Part shown: positions 34,915 through 44,544 of the stretch, piece after piece
Layout of the letters: every line of letters begins with the position of its first letter
How positions within the stretch are numbered: position 1 is the stretch's first letter
Position numbers and translations under genes: made by a program
NCBI RefSeq assembly: GCF_028550415.1
Contig: NZ_JAQQKX010000020.1
Location: forward strand, 1-51,130
Direction of reading: 5' to 3'
DNA from: Asticcacaulis aquaticus
GTDB taxonomy: Bacteria; Pseudomonadota; Alphaproteobacteria; Caulobacterales; Caulobacteraceae
DNA length: 51,130 bases
Notes under the pieces: generated by a model
Told to the model about the DNA's origin: nothing
Seen by the model: only the letters and a program-made list of their open reading frames with translations
The model's database searches: none

Positions 34915-35316
34915 TTAAAGCGCTTTTTTAGCGACAATCCGCAGGGTTTGCAGGGTGCGCGGCAGTTCTTCGGCCAGACGGCGGCTGATTTCGCGCGCCC
35001 CGACGGGATAGGCCTCGCCGCCCTCGGCGATCTCGTTCGCCATCTTCGCCGTGGCGTCGATCAGGATTTCCAGCTCGGCAATCTGTTCGCGCGCCAGAGA
35101 CTTGGCCTCTTCCTGCAGGCGACGCACGCGCTGGGTACGGCTTTCGCGCGCGCTGACCGTGGCGTCGACCAGGTTTTGCAACGGCGTGTGCAGGTTGACC
35201 GGCACGACATTGATGACCTCGTTGACGACGCCTTCGATGGCCGGCGCCGGTATGTCGGTCCCCAGAGGCGCGTCCTTCGAGGACGGCGGCACGACATTCA
35301 ATCTTGTTCTACGCAT
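34915..35316 (-). CDS. Conserved-looking helical hypothetical protein
   Basis: A 133-residue protein, no signal peptide or membrane segment. A proline-rich N-terminus (VVPPSSKDAPLGTDIPAPAI) is followed by long charged helices (TVSARESRTQRVRRLQEEAK, EILIDATAKMANEIAEGGEA) likely to form a coiled coil. I do not recognise a named family. Codon use is like that of its neighbours. It is upstream of the lipoprotein gene on the same strand with a 173-bp gap. Confidence 0.6.
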   Translation of the reverse strand: MRRTRLNVVPPSSKDAPLGTDIPAPAIEGVVNEVINVVPVNLHTPLQNLVDATVSARESRTQRVRRLQEEAKSLAREQIAELEILIDATAKMANEIAEGGEAYPVGAREISRRLAEELPRTLQTLRIVAKKAL

Positions 35317-35602
35317 ATAAGCACCCCGACCAGATATACGCGCCCCATAATGTCATCGGTTACCGCAAATCCGCAGCGGTCCGCTTTGACACAGTCAGGG
35401 CTTCCGACCCTGACTTATGCACAGGACAGACCACAAAGGTGCGGCAATTCGCAGCAAAAATCCAGAGGAATGTAAGAGGCGACGCCTCAAAATGGCACAT
35501 TTTCGTAACAGGGGCGTGACGAATAGGCCTCAGTCGTGAAACAGCTCGCCTACCTGCCCGTAATCATTGCATCTTAAGTTTTGAGATGTTCGCATTTGCG
35601 CT

Positions 35603-37801
35603 TCAGGTTTCTGAATCGCCACCGATCATCTCGCGTGCAAACTCCAGATCGAGCAACTTGAGCCGCTTGACCTCGTCGCGCAGGCGAGCGGCCTCTTCGA
35701 ACTCCAGATTCGACGCCGCCTCGCGCATCCGCGCCTCCAGATCCTTGAGCGTCGCCTGAAAATTCGAGCCGAGAAACGGCTTGGAGTCCTTGCCCGCGAC
35801 ACCCACCGGCACCTGGACGCGGTCGGCCTTTTCATACGGACTGTCGAGGATATCGCTAATGCCGCGCTTGACCGATTCCGGCGTAATGCCGTGCTCGGCA
35901 TTATAGGCAAGTTGCTTGTCGCGGCGGCGCGTGGTCTCCGCCAGAGCGCGCTCCATAGAGCCGGTCATCTTGTCGGCATAGAGGATGACCTTGCCGTCGA
36001 CGTTACGCGCTGCCCGGCCGATAGTCTGAATCAGCGAGGTTTCCGAGCGCAGGAAGCCTTCCTTGTCGGCGTCGAGTATGGCCACGAAGCCACATTCGGG
36101 GATATCGAGCCCTTCGCGCAGCAGGTTGATCCCGATCAGCACATCGAACGCCCCCAGACGCAGGTCGCGGATAATCTCGATGCGCTCCAGTGTCTCGATA
36201 TCGGAGTGCATGTAGCGCACCCGGATGCCTTGCTCGTGCATATAGTCGGTCAGGTTCTCGGCCATCTTCTTGGTCAGTACGGTGACCAGCGAGCGATAAC
36301 CATGCTTGGCGACCTCACGCACCTCGGCGATAACGTCATCGACCTGATTGGCGCCGTCTTTCGACACGGGGCGGATCTCGACCGGCGGATCGATCAGGCC
36401 GGTCGGGCGAATGACCTGCTCGGTAAACACGCCCGAGGTCTGAGTCATTTCCCACGGCCCGGGCGTGGCCGACACCGAGACGGTCTGCGGCCGCATGGCG
36501 TCCCATTCTTCGAACTTGAGCGGGCGGTTATCCATGCACGACGGCAGGCGGAACCCGTATTCGGCCAGCACCGATTTGCGCGCAAAGTCGCCACGATACA
36601 TGCCACCGATCTGCGGGATGGTGACGTGGCTCTCATCGGCGAACAGAAGCGCGTTTTCCGGCAGATATTCGAAGAAGGTCGGCGGCGGATCGCCGGCATT
36701 GCGTCCGGTCAGGTAACGCGAATAGTTTTCGATCCCCGCACAGGCCCCGGTCGCCTCCATCATCTCCAAATCGAAGGTGGTGCGCTGCTCAAGGCGCTGG
36801 GCCTCCAGCAGCTTGCCCTCGGCATGCAGTTGCGCCAGACGCAGCTTGAGCTCGGCCTTGATGCGGTCGATGGCCTGACGCAGTGTCGGGCGCGGTGTCA
36901 CATAGTGGCTGGCGGCATAGACCTTGAGGTCTTTCAAATCCGCCGTCTTCTTGCCGGTCAGCGGATCGAACTCGGTCAGGGCCTCGATCTCATCGCCGAA
37001 CAGCGAGATGCGCCACGCCCGGTCTTCGTAGTGGGCCGGGAAGATTTCAATCACATCGCCGCGGCGGCGGAAGGTTCCGCGTTCGAACGCCGCATCATTG
37101 CGCTTATATTGCAAGGCTACGAGGTCGGCGCGCAGTTGTGCTTCATCGATGGTTTGCCCGACCTTCAGTTCGAAGGTCATGGCAGTGTAGGTTTCAACCG
37201 AACCGATACCATAGATGCACGAGACCGAGGCGACGATGATCACATCGTCGCGCTCAAGGATGGCGCGCGTGGCCGAGTGACGCATCCGGTCGATCTGTTC
37301 GTTGATCGAAGAGTCCTTCTCTATATAGGTGTCGGTGCGCGGCACATAGGCTTCGGGCTGGTAGTAGTCGTAGTAGGAGACAAAATACTCGACCGCGTTT
37401 TCCGGGAAAAAGGCCTTGAACTCACTATAGAGCTGCGCCGCCAGCGTCTTGTTGTGCGCCAGAATGAGCGCTGGACGCTGGGTCGCCTCGATGATCTTGG
37501 CCATGGTGAACGTCTTGCCGGACCCGGTCACCCCCAGCAGCACCTGATCGTGTTCCTGCGCCTCGATCCCTGCCACCAGCTCGGCAATCGCCGCTGGCTG
37601 ATCCCCCGCCGGTTCGTAGGCCGAATGCAGGACGAACTTGCGCCCACCCTCGGATTTTTCCGGGCGTTCGGGACGGTGCGGCGACCACAGGGCGGGCGGA
37701 AAGTCCTGCGCGCCCCCGAATTCGGCAGCGCGGACGACGGAATCACCCCGAATAAGGCGAGCAAGATGGGAACATGTCATGAACATAAGATAGCGCGCCA
37801 T
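35603..37801 (-). CDS. uvrB: Excinuclease ABC subunit B
   Basis: A 732-residue helicase-like subunit that loads at DNA damage for nucleotide excision repair. Visible are Walker [10 protein letters not shown] (near 90), the beta-hairpin region [29 protein letters not shown] (Walker B region), [13 protein letters not shown] and QTIGRAARN, and a C-terminal UVR motif ([20 protein letters not shown]) that binds UvrC. In-frame ATGs are at 37801, 37786 and 37780; which is used is unclear because an SOS box overlaps the last of these. The first 50 or so residues are not part of the conserved protein, which begins at [15 protein letters not shown]. Confidence 0.95.
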   Translation of the reverse strand: MARYLMFMTCSHLARLIRGDSVVRAAEFGGAQDFPPALWSPHRPERPEKSEGGRKFVLHSAYEPAGDQPAAIAELVAGIEAQEHDQVLLGVTGSGKTFTMAKIIEATQRPALILAHNKTLAAQLYSEFKAFFPENAVEYFVSYYDYYQPEAYVPRTDTYIEKDSSINEQIDRMRHSATRAILERDDVIIVASVSCIYGIGSVETYTAMTFELKVGQTIDEAQLRADLVALQYKRNDAAFERGTFRRRGDVIEIFPAHYEDRAWRISLFGDEIEALTEFDPLTGKKTADLKDLKVYAASHYVTPRPTLRQAIDRIKAELKLRLAQLHAEGKLLEAQRLEQRTTFDLEMMEATGACAGIENYSRYLTGRNAGDPPPTFFEYLPENALLFADESHVTIPQIGGMYRGDFARKSVLAEYGFRLPSCMDNRPLKFEEWDAMRPQTVSVSATPGPWEMTQTSGVFTEQVIRPTGLIDPPVEIRPVSKDGANQVDDVIAEVREVAKHGYRSLVTVLTKKMAENLTDYMHEQGIRVRYMHSDIETLERIEIIRDLRLGAFDVLIGINLLREGLDIPECGFVAILDADKEGFLRSETSLIQTIGRAARNVDGKVILYADKMTGSMERALAETTRRRDKQLAYNAEHGITPESVKRGISDILDSPYEKADRVQVPVGVAGKDSKPFLGSNFQATLKDLEARMREAASNLEFEEAARLRDEVKRLKLLDLEFAREMIGGDSET
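37770..37784 (-). promoter_or_regulatory. LexA (SOS) box at uvrB start
   Basis: On the minus strand the site reads GTTC-ATGACAT-GTTC, the alphaproteobacterial SOS consensus GTTC-N7-GTTC. The ATG inside the spacer is the uvrB in-frame start candidate at 37780. uvrB is a LexA target in Caulobacter, so the site is very probably functional. Confidence 0.85.
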
Positions 37802-38324
37802 AAAAAAAAAGAAAGGGGCGGCATTGGCCTTTTATGCCCGCCCTTCATAAAAACCCCATAAGGGCCCGAATCTGGCAGCAAGTTTTCAGGCGTCTCCCCT
37901 CACAGGCGATTCATATGCGAATCCAGTGCCTTGCCGATGCCGATTTCGCATACCGGCGTTCGATACATGCGAGCGCTGGATTCTGTCCTTGGGCTTTTCC
38001 TCAATAAGCTTGGCTAAATTGTAATCCAAAACAAACGGGCAAAATCACCATTGAATAGGCGAAGAAAAAACACGACAATCATCACACTTTTTACTTGATA
38101 AAAAATATCAATATAGCCGCCATAATCTTTATGGAGAATTGACAGGAGCCAAAGTAAAGGGATCATAATCCCCTGCGTCAACTGATGCTCTTTTTACCTT
38201 AACCGTCATTTAACACATTTTTGCCACATTTGTCGCTATAAGACGGGCCGTCGCACAGGGTGTTCCGCACCCGGCGCACTCTGTCGGGGAGCCGAGCGCT
38301 CTCGTCACTGAGGACAAGACTCCC
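37802..38324. promoter_or_regulatory. Divergent intergenic region uvrB / cell-wall hydrolase
   Basis: This 523-bp gap is AT-richer than its surroundings. Near uvrB a run of ten or more A/T pairs precedes the ATG at 37801. Inverted repeats are GATTC-ATATGC-GAATC (37908-37923) and TTGATA-AAAAA-TATCAA (38095-38111). I see no gene here; the promoters of both flanking genes must lie in it. Confidence 0.5.
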
Positions 38325-39509
38325 TTGGGTCTTCAATTGAATCTTACGCGCCGCCAGATGCGCCTTCTGACCGCCGCCGGCGGTTCGGGCCTGATGCTGG
38401 GCGCCGCCTGTGGAGCCGTCTGGCTCGGCGGCAGCCTGACGCGCGACGCCCAACTGCGCGAACAGGCCGAGAGCCTGATGAGCGTCAATGACCATTCCTA
38501 CGGCGCCGATCACTTCCGCAGCCTGAACGGTGCGCAACGTATCGCCGCCACTCAGGACGATCTCGACCGCCGCGCCATTGCGCTGGTCATGCGCCACGAA
38601 TCCTATACCTCGCCCGTCGCCACGATGCGCATCCGTCAGGACGCCCAGCGCTCCAGCCTGTTCGCGTCGCTGATGAAACCGGTCGAAGCGCGCAAGGCCC
38701 AGATGCAAAAGGGTCAGGCCGGCGAAGCGCCTGTCGCCCGCGCCGGTCTCGACCTCGGCCTGATGCGACACAATCCGTTCGCCAAGGCCAATCCGGCCAC
38801 GCCGTTCGAAATGAAAAACCGCTCGGCGTCGGACCTCGACTGCCTGACCCAGGCCGTCTATTACGAAGCGCGCGGCGAAACCGACGCCGGACAACGCGCG
38901 GTGGCGCAGGTCATTCTCAACCGCGTTCGCCATCCGGGCTACCCCAAGACCATCTGCAACGTCGTCTATCAGGGCGCCGTCAAGCGCACGGGCTGCCAGT
39001 TCAGCTTCACCTGCAACGGCATCATGGCCAACCGCGTCGAAGGCTGGGCCTGGAAGCGCGCCCGCACCGTCGCCGAAGACGCGCTGGATGGCTATGTCAT
39101 GAAGCCGGTCGGCGCCTCGACCCACTTCCACGTGCTTAGCGTCTCACCCGACTGGGCCCCGCGCATGGACAAGACCGCTACCATCGGTAGCCACGTCTTC
39201 TATCAGTTCCGTGGCCGTGGCTCGACCACCCTGAGCGCTGAGAATGTCCGTCCGTCGGACGCGCCCACCGAGCGCGATACACCCGCCGACAAGGTTCAGG
39301 CGGTCACGGCGGCCACGCCTGACGCCAACATCGTAACCCGGGATGCCGCGGCAAAAGACGCCGTCAAGGACGCTGCCACCAAGGTCGTGGCGCTGGAAAC
39401 GACGATCAAGGGTGATGACGCCCATCAGATCGCCCAGACGCTACAAAATAGTGCGCTGCAAAACAGTGCGCTGCGCAGCAAGCCGGGCGTAGCACCGATC
39501 AAGAACTAA
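38325..39509 (+). CDS. SleB-type cell-wall hydrolase (Hydrolase_2)
   Basis: A 394-residue protein with an N-terminal membrane anchor or signal (about 12-37), a 130-residue linker and a SleB/Hydrolase_2 domain from about 168 to 290. The catalytic glutamate is in AVYYEARGE (Glu181); VAQVILNRVRHPGYP and CQFSFTCNG are further domain motifs. It would cleave peptidoglycan in the periplasm. The C-terminal 100 residues are low-complexity with NSALQNSALRS repeats. The start is TTG at 38325 with GAGGACAAG upstream; a strong terminator hairpin follows the stop. Confidence 0.87.
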   Translation: MGLQLNLTRRQMRLLTAAGGSGLMLGAACGAVWLGGSLTRDAQLREQAESLMSVNDHSYGADHFRSLNGAQRIAATQDDLDRRAIALVMRHESYTSPVATMRIRQDAQRSSLFASLMKPVEARKAQMQKGQAGEAPVARAGLDLGLMRHNPFAKANPATPFEMKNRSASDLDCLTQAVYYEARGETDAGQRAVAQVILNRVRHPGYPKTICNVVYQGAVKRTGCQFSFTCNGIMANRVEGWAWKRARTVAEDALDGYVMKPVGASTHFHVLSVSPDWAPRMDKTATIGSHVFYQFRGRGSTTLSAENVRPSDAPTERDTPADKVQAVTAATPDANIVTRDAAAKDAVKDAATKVVALETTIKGDDAHQIAQTLQNSALQNSALRSKPGVAPIKN

Positions 39510-39524
39510 AATCCTCGTCTATAT

Positions 39525-39572
39525 AATAAGCGAAAAGCCTCCAGCGATTCCGTTGGAGGCTTTTCGCTTATT
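39525..39572. terminator. 19-bp hairpin terminator after cell-wall hydrolase
   Basis: AATAAGCGAAAAGCCTCCA pairs perfectly with its complement at 39554-39572 around a ten-base loop. The upper stem GCCTCCA/TGGAGGC followed by TTTTCGCTTATT works as an intrinsic terminator on the plus strand. Confidence 0.8.
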
Positions 39573-39799
39573 AGCCGCTGAAATTTTTCCCATTTTGTCA
39601 AAAAACGGACGCTGGCGTTAGGAATTCAACAACTATGTTCTGACACCTTGAGGCTCAATCGGGGCCTCCAAGCAAACGATGATTCGCAATTTGTCTGCAA
39701 AATCGCGTGCTTGCGGCCCTGTTAACCTTAATGCCAGTCCCGCCCGCAAAAGGGTTTGCCATAAGGGCGTGACGGCTTAACTCAGTGTCAGGGGCCAAG

Positions 39800-41521
39800 A
39801 TGACAAAGTCCAAATCCGCCACGGGCGGCAAGATCAGTATCTCGAACTGGTCGTTTACCTTGAAATTCATGACGCCGGCGGCGGTCGCCACCGCGTTGAT
39901 CGTGGCGCTGGCCGGTGGGGCCGTCGTGACCATGAACACGCAGGGCAAGGCCATCGAGACCATCAACAATGTCAGCCTGCGCAATGTTCAGGACATGGGC
40001 GACATCAAGTCGGCGATCAAGGAAGCCAATGGCCAGTTCTTCGGCGCCCTGACGGCTCAGGCCTCGGGCACCGCCACCAATGGCGAGCAGCGCGTCGCCC
40101 TGGTCGTGCAGGATCTCGGCAAGATCGAAGGCCAGATCAAGGATATGGCGGGCAAGACCCCCGACGCCGAAAAGAAGAAAGACCTCGAAGCGCTCGGCAA
40201 GGAAGTGAAGACCTATAAGGAAGCCGTCGAATTCGCCGGTTCGGTCATGACGGTCGACTTCCCGTCGGTGGCCCCCCTGATGTCGCAGTTCGACGAAGGC
40301 TATGCCAAGATGTCGAAGATTTCGGACAAGATCATCGACGGTCAGGTCGCCACCGCCAAGGCCGACGCCGAAGCCGCCAAGGCCGCTCAGGCCGCCGGCG
40401 TCTCCATGCTGACCATCTTCGCCGTCATCATGGCCGCCCTCTCCTGCGGTATCGCCTACCTCTTCTCGCGTACCACAGTAACCGGCATCAACCGCATCGC
40501 CAAGACGACCGAAGAGCTGGCCAACGGCAATCTGCACGTCGATATCGGCGCTCTGGCGCGCGGCGACGAGCTGAAATCGGTCGTCGACAGCCTCAACGTC
40601 TTCAAGGCCAATGCCGAAGAAAAGCAGCGCCTCGCTGAAATCGAAGCCGCGACCATGAAGACCCGCGAAGAACGCACCCGTCAGATGGGCGAACTGGCCG
40701 AACGCTTCCGCCACGAAGCGCAGGACATGCTCGACGCCCTGTCGGCGGCCGCTTCGGACCTCGACGCCAACGGCCGCACCCTGCTGACCATCGCCGGTGA
40801 GAACGAGCGCCGCTCGCAACAGGCCGTGTCCTCGATCCGCAACTCCGCCGACAACGTTCAGAACGTCGCCTCGGCCACGACCGAATTGTCCGCCTCGATC
40901 GGCGTCATCGGCGACCAGGCCGTGCGCTCGGTGGAAATCGCCGCCGAAGCCGTGGCCGAAGCCGACAAGACCAACGAGTCGATGGCCGAACTCAGCCGCG
41001 CCGCCGACCAGATCGGCGAGGTCGTCGACCTCATCAACGCGATTGCCCAGCAAACCAACCTGCTGGCGCTCAACGCCACGATCGAATCGGCGCGCGCCGG
41101 TGAAGCGGGCAAGGGCTTCGCGGTCGTCGCCTCGGAAGTGAAGTCTCTGGCCCAGCAAACCGCCAAGGCCACCGACGAAATCCGCGATCGTATCAAGGAC
41201 ATCCAGTCCGCCGCGCAAAACGGCGTTGCCGCCATCCGCGGTATCGGCTCGACCATCAAGCACATGAACGAGATCGCATCAAGCATCGCCGACTCGGTCC
41301 ACCAGCAGGGCGACGCGACCAACGAAATCGCCCGCAACGTCAACGAAGCCTCGGACGGCACCACCACCGCCTCGTCGTCGGTCTCGCAGCTGTCGGCCTC
41401 TGCCGCCGACACTGAAAAGGCCTCGACCGAAATGCTGGGCGCCGCGCGTCAACTGACGCAACGCACCGAAGCCATGAGCGAGAACATCCGCCGCTTCCTG
41501 TCGGAACTGACGGCGGCATAG
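39800..41521 (+). CDS. Methyl-accepting chemotaxis protein
   Basis: A 573-residue inner-membrane chemoreceptor. Transmembrane segments are near 25-45 and 193-212, enclosing a helical periplasmic sensor of about 145 residues (four-helix-bundle type). A HAMP domain follows ([20 protein letters not shown]), then the cytoplasmic signalling domain whose tip is [20 protein letters not shown] and [20 protein letters not shown]. The ligand cannot be read. I chose the ATG at 39800 after AGGGGCC; a GTG at 39785 is an alternative. No other chemotaxis gene is adjacent; a terminator follows 44 bp after the stop. Confidence 0.94.
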   Translation: MTKSKSATGGKISISNWSFTLKFMTPAAVATALIVALAGGAVVTMNTQGKAIETINNVSLRNVQDMGDIKSAIKEANGQFFGALTAQASGTATNGEQRVALVVQDLGKIEGQIKDMAGKTPDAEKKKDLEALGKEVKTYKEAVEFAGSVMTVDFPSVAPLMSQFDEGYAKMSKISDKIIDGQVATAKADAEAAKAAQAAGVSMLTIFAVIMAALSCGIAYLFSRTTVTGINRIAKTTEELANGNLHVDIGALARGDELKSVVDSLNVFKANAEEKQRLAEIEAATMKTREERTRQMGELAERFRHEAQDMLDALSAAASDLDANGRTLLTIAGENERRSQQAVSSIRNSADNVQNVASATTELSASIGVIGDQAVRSVEIAAEAVAEADKTNESMAELSRAADQIGEVVDLINAIAQQTNLLALNATIESARAGEAGKGFAVVASEVKSLAQQTAKATDEIRDRIKDIQSAAQNGVAAIRGIGSTIKHMNEIASSIADSVHQQGDATNEIARNVNEASDGTTTASSSVSQLSASAADTEKASTEMLGAARQLTQRTEAMSENIRRFLSELTAA

Positions 41522-41564
41522 GTCAGCTACGGTCTGCCCGGCCCGCAGGCCGTCGCTATCGGCA

Positions 41565-41596
41565 AAGCCCTCCGGTACGAACCGGAGGGCTTTTTT
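41565..41596 (+). terminator. Intrinsic terminator after chemoreceptor gene
   Basis: AAGCCCTCCGGT (41565-41576) pairs with ACCGGAGGGCTT (41581-41592) around ACGA, followed by a T-run. A textbook factor-independent terminator. Confidence 0.92.
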
Positions 41597-41672
41597 CGTA
41601 TCATGCGATGCGATTGACAGACGCCGCGAGACGACGAGTGATATTGTCAGGGGCATAAACGGGGGCATCGGC

Positions 41673-42362
41673 ATGGTACAAAAGAAACGTCTGTTCACGC
41701 ATAGCTGGATCGCCATCTATCTGATCTTCGCCACGACATGCGGCTATTTGTTCATCGCCAATATCCAACGGGCCAACAAAGCCGACGAAGCGTTTCAGGC
41801 CTTTCCGCCCGCCACATCCCTGCAAACCGCCGAGGGGGTCTTTCTGCCCCGACCGCGCGTGACATGCCACGCTTATTTCGAGCATTGCCAGAAGCCCTAT
41901 CCGTTCAAGGCATCGGATGGGCGTGTCCTTTTGTTGAATTGCGAATCTCTGCCCGCGATCAATGAGTGCCTGACAGCCTATGCGGGGCAGGTGGCGGGAC
42001 GACCGGCTCGTATCCGCTATCACACCTATATTTGGGGCGATAAGACCGGTGAAACGGTCCTGTTCGAGGCCGAAATCAACGGTAAAAGGCTTTTCAATTA
42101 CGAAACACGCAAACACTATATCGCTTACAAGACCATGGTCGTGAATCCGCCGCGGAGAACACACCCCTTAAACATCCATAATGGCTTGTCGAACAAACGC
42201 ATCGAACGCCAGCGCTGCTATTTCGGCTATTGCGCCGATATGGACAGGTTTTTGCCCTTTGAACTGGCGGGGGTCTTCTCGGCACTGATCCTGATCCATC
42301 TGGCGGTCTTCTTCTACGGTCCCGCACCACGTACCACGCGCAAAGCCCCCCACTTGGCATAG
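41673..42362 (+). CDS. Membrane-anchored protein of unknown function
   Basis: A 229-residue protein with a membrane segment near 11-30 and another near 195-215, so the roughly 165-residue middle probably faces the periplasm. The middle contains at least six cysteines (TCHAYFEHC, LNCESLPAINECL, RCYFGYC), suggesting disulfides. I do not recognise a family. The ATG at 41673 follows CGGGGGCA. It stands alone between the chemoreceptor terminator and the triple paralogue cluster. Confidence 0.6.
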   Translation: MVQKKRLFTHSWIAIYLIFATTCGYLFIANIQRANKADEAFQAFPPATSLQTAEGVFLPRPRVTCHAYFEHCQKPYPFKASDGRVLLLNCESLPAINECLTAYAGQVAGRPARIRYHTYIWGDKTGETVLFEAEINGKRLFNYETRKHYIAYKTMVVNPPRRTHPLNIHNGLSNKRIERQRCYFGYCADMDRFLPFELAGVFSALILIHLAVFFYGPAPRTTRKAPHLA

Positions 42363-42542
42363 GCCTTAAGGAACGGCCGCCGCTCACAGAGTCAGGCCGG
42401 GTCAAAGACAGACATTTTCAGGATTAACGGCCATTAAATACGTTACCCGTGAAATTATTTTCAAAATCACGCCGCGACGCACAATAGATTCATTCGAAAT
42501 TAAATATGCGCCTGTAGAAACAAGTCCTGCCGATCATATTGC

Positions 42543-42610
42543 ACGGCAATATTCTTGAAGACCTCCCATAAGGGCCGAAGGCCCTGATCTATTCAGAAAG
42601 AGTAACTCCT
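42543..42610 (+). promoter_or_regulatory. Leader of first small secreted gene, with hairpin
   Basis: AGGGCC-GAA-GGCCCT forms a tight hairpin about 25 bases before the GTG start, followed by ATTCAGAAAGAGT as the ribosome binding region. The second paralogue has a nearly identical arrangement (CAGGGC-CGAA-GCCCTG, then ATTCAGAAAGAGT). Such conservation in non-coding sequence suggests a shared RNA-level control. Confidence 0.5.
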
Positions 42611-42979
42611 GTGTCCAAGCGCCTCTCCCTCCTCGCCGTCGCCGCCTTTGCCGTTTTCGCCGCCCCTGCCTTCGCCGAGTGCGATGAAGCCCAGGAAAGC
42701 GCCGCTGGCAAGGCCATCGCGTCGGCAACCTCGGCTGCCGTTGCCAAGGCCGTCGCCGTCGAAGGCAAGCAGATGGTCAGCATCAACAGCTGTGAAGCCG
42801 CCGGTGGTGGCGCCTATGCCGAATTCAAGTACAACTTCCTCGGCGCCGGTGGTCTGTACTGGGTCGAAGGCTCGGCCCGCGTCAAGGGCGGTGCCGTCAG
42901 CGAACTGAAGCTGAAGCGCATGAGCCCGAACCTCGCCGACGCCTCGACCAAGGCTGGTGTGAAGCTCGCCTCGAACTAG
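42611..42979 (+). CDS. Small secreted two-cysteine protein, paralogue 1 of 3
   Basis: A 122-residue precursor. The signal peptide MSKRLSLLAVAAFAVFAAPA ends at AFA, giving a mature protein of about 100 residues that begins with Glu-Cys. The family core is GKQMVSINSCEA, EFKYNFLGAGGLYWVEGSAR and SPNLADASTKAGVKLASN. Only two cysteines occur in the mature chain and they probably pair. The start is GTG at 42611 after AAAGAGT. Two similar genes follow in tandem. I cannot name a family or function. The stop overlaps the beginning of a palindromic repeat. Confidence 0.75.
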   Translation: MSKRLSLLAVAAFAVFAAPAFAECDEAQESAAGKAIASATSAAVAKAVAVEGKQMVSINSCEAAGGGAYAEFKYNFLGAGGLYWVEGSARVKGGAVSELKLKRMSPNLADASTKAGVKLASN

Positions 42980-43082
42980 AGCGCATTCCGAAAAGTGTGA
43001 AACGGTTTTCGGATCCAAAATGCGCGATAAAACAAAATTTTAGAGCTAGGTTTCGATTCAATCTGAACGAAACCAGCTCTAA
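42978..43082. repeat. Interspersed palindromic repeat, copy B
   Basis: It starts at the stop codon of paralogue 1 with AGAGCGCATTCCGAAAAGTG and CGGTTTTCGG, passes ATGCGCGATAAAAC and ends with AGAGCTAGGTTTCG pairing with CGAAACCAGCTCT. The first 35 bases are nearly identical to the copy at 1128. Confidence 0.8.
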
Positions 43083-43306
43083 GTCTCCGGTATCGGACGG
43101 GGCGTGCTGATCCGCGCCCCATTCGATCTCGCCTCCCCCCGACCTCGCTCAATGAGGTCTTTCGGCAAGATTTTCGTCCGAAACGTGTGATGATTCACTC
43201 TGAATTAAGCAGACTTGTGTATCCATAGCGTAGCCGCGCCGACAGGCGACGCTAAGACAGCCTCCACAGGGCCGAAGCCCTGAGTTTAATTCAGAAAGAG
43301 TCTACA

Positions 43307-43672
43307 GTGTTCAAAACCGCCCTTCTTTCCGCTTTTGTTTTGTCTGCCCTGGCCGTTCCGGCTTTCGCTGAATGCAGCGGGTCTGAAGAAGCCGCCACCG
43401 GCAAGGCGATCTCCACGGCCGCCGCCGCCGCCGTCTCCAAGGTCGTTGCCGTCGAAGGCAAGCAGATGGTCAATCTGAGCATGTGCGAGACGAGCCCCGG
43501 CGGCATCTACGCAGAATTCAAGTTCAACTTCCTCGGCGCCGACGGCCTGTACTGGGTCGAGGGCAATGCCCGCATGCAGGGTGCCAGCCTCAGCGAAATC
43601 AAGCTGAAGAAGCTGAGCCCGAACCTGGCCGACGCCTCTGCCAAGACCGGCATCAAGGTCGCCGCGAAGTAA
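43307..43672 (+). CDS. Small secreted two-cysteine protein, paralogue 2 of 3
   Basis: A 121-residue precursor with signal peptide MFKTALLSAFVLSALAVPAF, cleaved after AFA. The mature core repeats the family pattern: ATGKAISTAAAAAVSKVVAV, GKQMVNLSMCE, AEFKFNFLGADGLYWVEGNA, KKLSPNLADASAKTGIKVAA. Two cysteines as in its neighbours. GTG start at 43307 after CAGAAAGAGT; the leader hairpin matches paralogue 1. A strong terminator follows. High codon bias suggests good expression. Function unknown; periplasmic or secreted. Confidence 0.75.
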   Translation: MFKTALLSAFVLSALAVPAFAECSGSEEAATGKAISTAAAAAVSKVVAVEGKQMVNLSMCETSPGGIYAEFKFNFLGADGLYWVEGNARMQGASLSEIKLKKLSPNLADASAKTGIKVAAK

Positions 43673-43687
43673 GGCAATAGTTGCCGG

Positions 43688-43737
43688 AAAAAGGGCCCGG
43701 AGCGCGTTCAACTGAGAGCGCACTCCGGGCCCTTTTT
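43688..43737 (+). terminator. Intrinsic terminator after paralogue 2
   Basis: AAAAAGGGCCCGGAG (43688-43702) pairs with CTCCGGGCCCTTTTT (43723-43737), with inner GCGC/GCGC pairing. The 3' T-run completes a bidirectional-looking terminator. Confidence 0.92.
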
Positions 43738-43941
43738 CGTACCGGCCTCTTTTTTTTGAAATTTTGAAAATAATTTTTTCCGCCGTTCGACGCCATTAAG
43801 ATTTCCCCCCTTGCGCAACAATGTTTTCCGAGCCCGGACATTAAGGACGGTAAATAAAGCGTAAGCCTTGATTTAACTCAGAATTATTCATTCCTGTTTA
43901 GAGTGAAGACATCCTGAAGAACATCAAGGAGCTACAGAGAG

Positions 43942-44319
43942 ATGAAACGCAATACCCTCACGATCGCCCTCATCGCCGGCCTTGGCCTGATGGGCACCCA
44001 CGCTTTCGCCGGTGAATGCGACGACGCCCAGCAAGGCGAAGCGGGCACCCTGGCCGCCGGTATCGCCAAGGCCGCCGTATCGAAGGTCGTCCCCGTCACC
44101 GGCAAGCAGATGGTCAATCTGTCGAGCTGCGAAAACCGCGCTGGCACCTATATCATCGAATTCAAATATAACTTCCTCAGCACCGACGGCCTGTACTGGG
44201 TCGAGGGCAATGCCCGCTTTGGCGCTGGCGGGTCGTCGCCGTCGGTGAAGATCACCAAGGCTTCGCCGAACATGGCCGCTGCCGAAGCCAAGGCTGGCGT
44301 GAAGCTCGCCTCGAACTAA
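43942..44319 (+). CDS. Small secreted two-cysteine protein, paralogue 3 of 3
   Basis: A 125-residue precursor with signal peptide MKRNTLTIALIAGLGLMGTH and AFA cleavage site, then Gly-Glu-Cys. The core is AAGIAKAAVSKVVPVTGKQM, VNLSSCENRAGTYIIEFKYN, FLSTDGLYWVEGNARFG and KASPNMAAAEAKAGVKLASN. It diverges most from the other two but keeps both cysteines and the YWVEG motif. The start is ATG at 43942 with AGAGAG just before and AAGGAG farther upstream; the leader lacks the shared hairpin. A terminator follows. Function unknown. Confidence 0.75.
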   Translation: MKRNTLTIALIAGLGLMGTHAFAGECDDAQQGEAGTLAAGIAKAAVSKVVPVTGKQMVNLSSCENRAGTYIIEFKYNFLSTDGLYWVEGNARFGAGGSSPSVKITKASPNMAAAEAKAGVKLASN

Positions 44320-44350
44320 CCCTTGGTTCGGTTCCACCGGAACAAAAAAG

Positions 44351-44380
44351 CGCCCCGTGGTCGAACCACGGGGCGTTTTT
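44351..44380 (+). terminator. Intrinsic terminator after paralogue 3
   Basis: CGCCCCGTGGT pairs with ACCACGGGGCG around a three-base loop and is followed by TTTTT. An A-run precedes the stem, so it may also serve the opposite small gene. Confidence 0.92.
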
Positions 44381-44406
44381 CGTGCCCGATTACGTCTTGT
44401 CCCAGA

Positions 44407-44544
44407 TTACTTCTTGTCGAAGGGGCGGAAGTCCTGCGGGCGGCTGATCACCCGCTGATCCTTCGGTTTACCGCCCAGAAACACGCCCCCGAACAGGGCA
44501 AAGGACGTCATCGCGTGTTGTTTCTTTTCAGTGTCATTCATCAT
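44407..44544 (-). CDS. 45-residue small protein
   Basis: The frame begins MMNDTEKKQHAMTSFALFGG and ends RPQDFRPFDKK. A perfect AAGGAGA sits six bases before the ATG at 44544, which is why I prefer it over a longer frame from 44625. A short hydrophobic stretch (TSFALFGGVFLGG) could contact the membrane. No family recognised. It converges on paralogue 3 and shares its terminator region. Confidence 0.6.
   Translation of the reverse strand: MMNDTEKKQHAMTSFALFGGVFLGGKPKDQRVISRPQDFRPFDKK

Noticed and set aside
35891-37861. 656-codon frame antisense to uvrB
   Set aside because: Shadow of uvrB; composition is artefactual and no motif is present.
39788-41263. 491-codon frame antisense to the chemoreceptor gene
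   Set aside because: Glycine/aspartate-rich shadow; the chemoreceptor frame has all expected domains.
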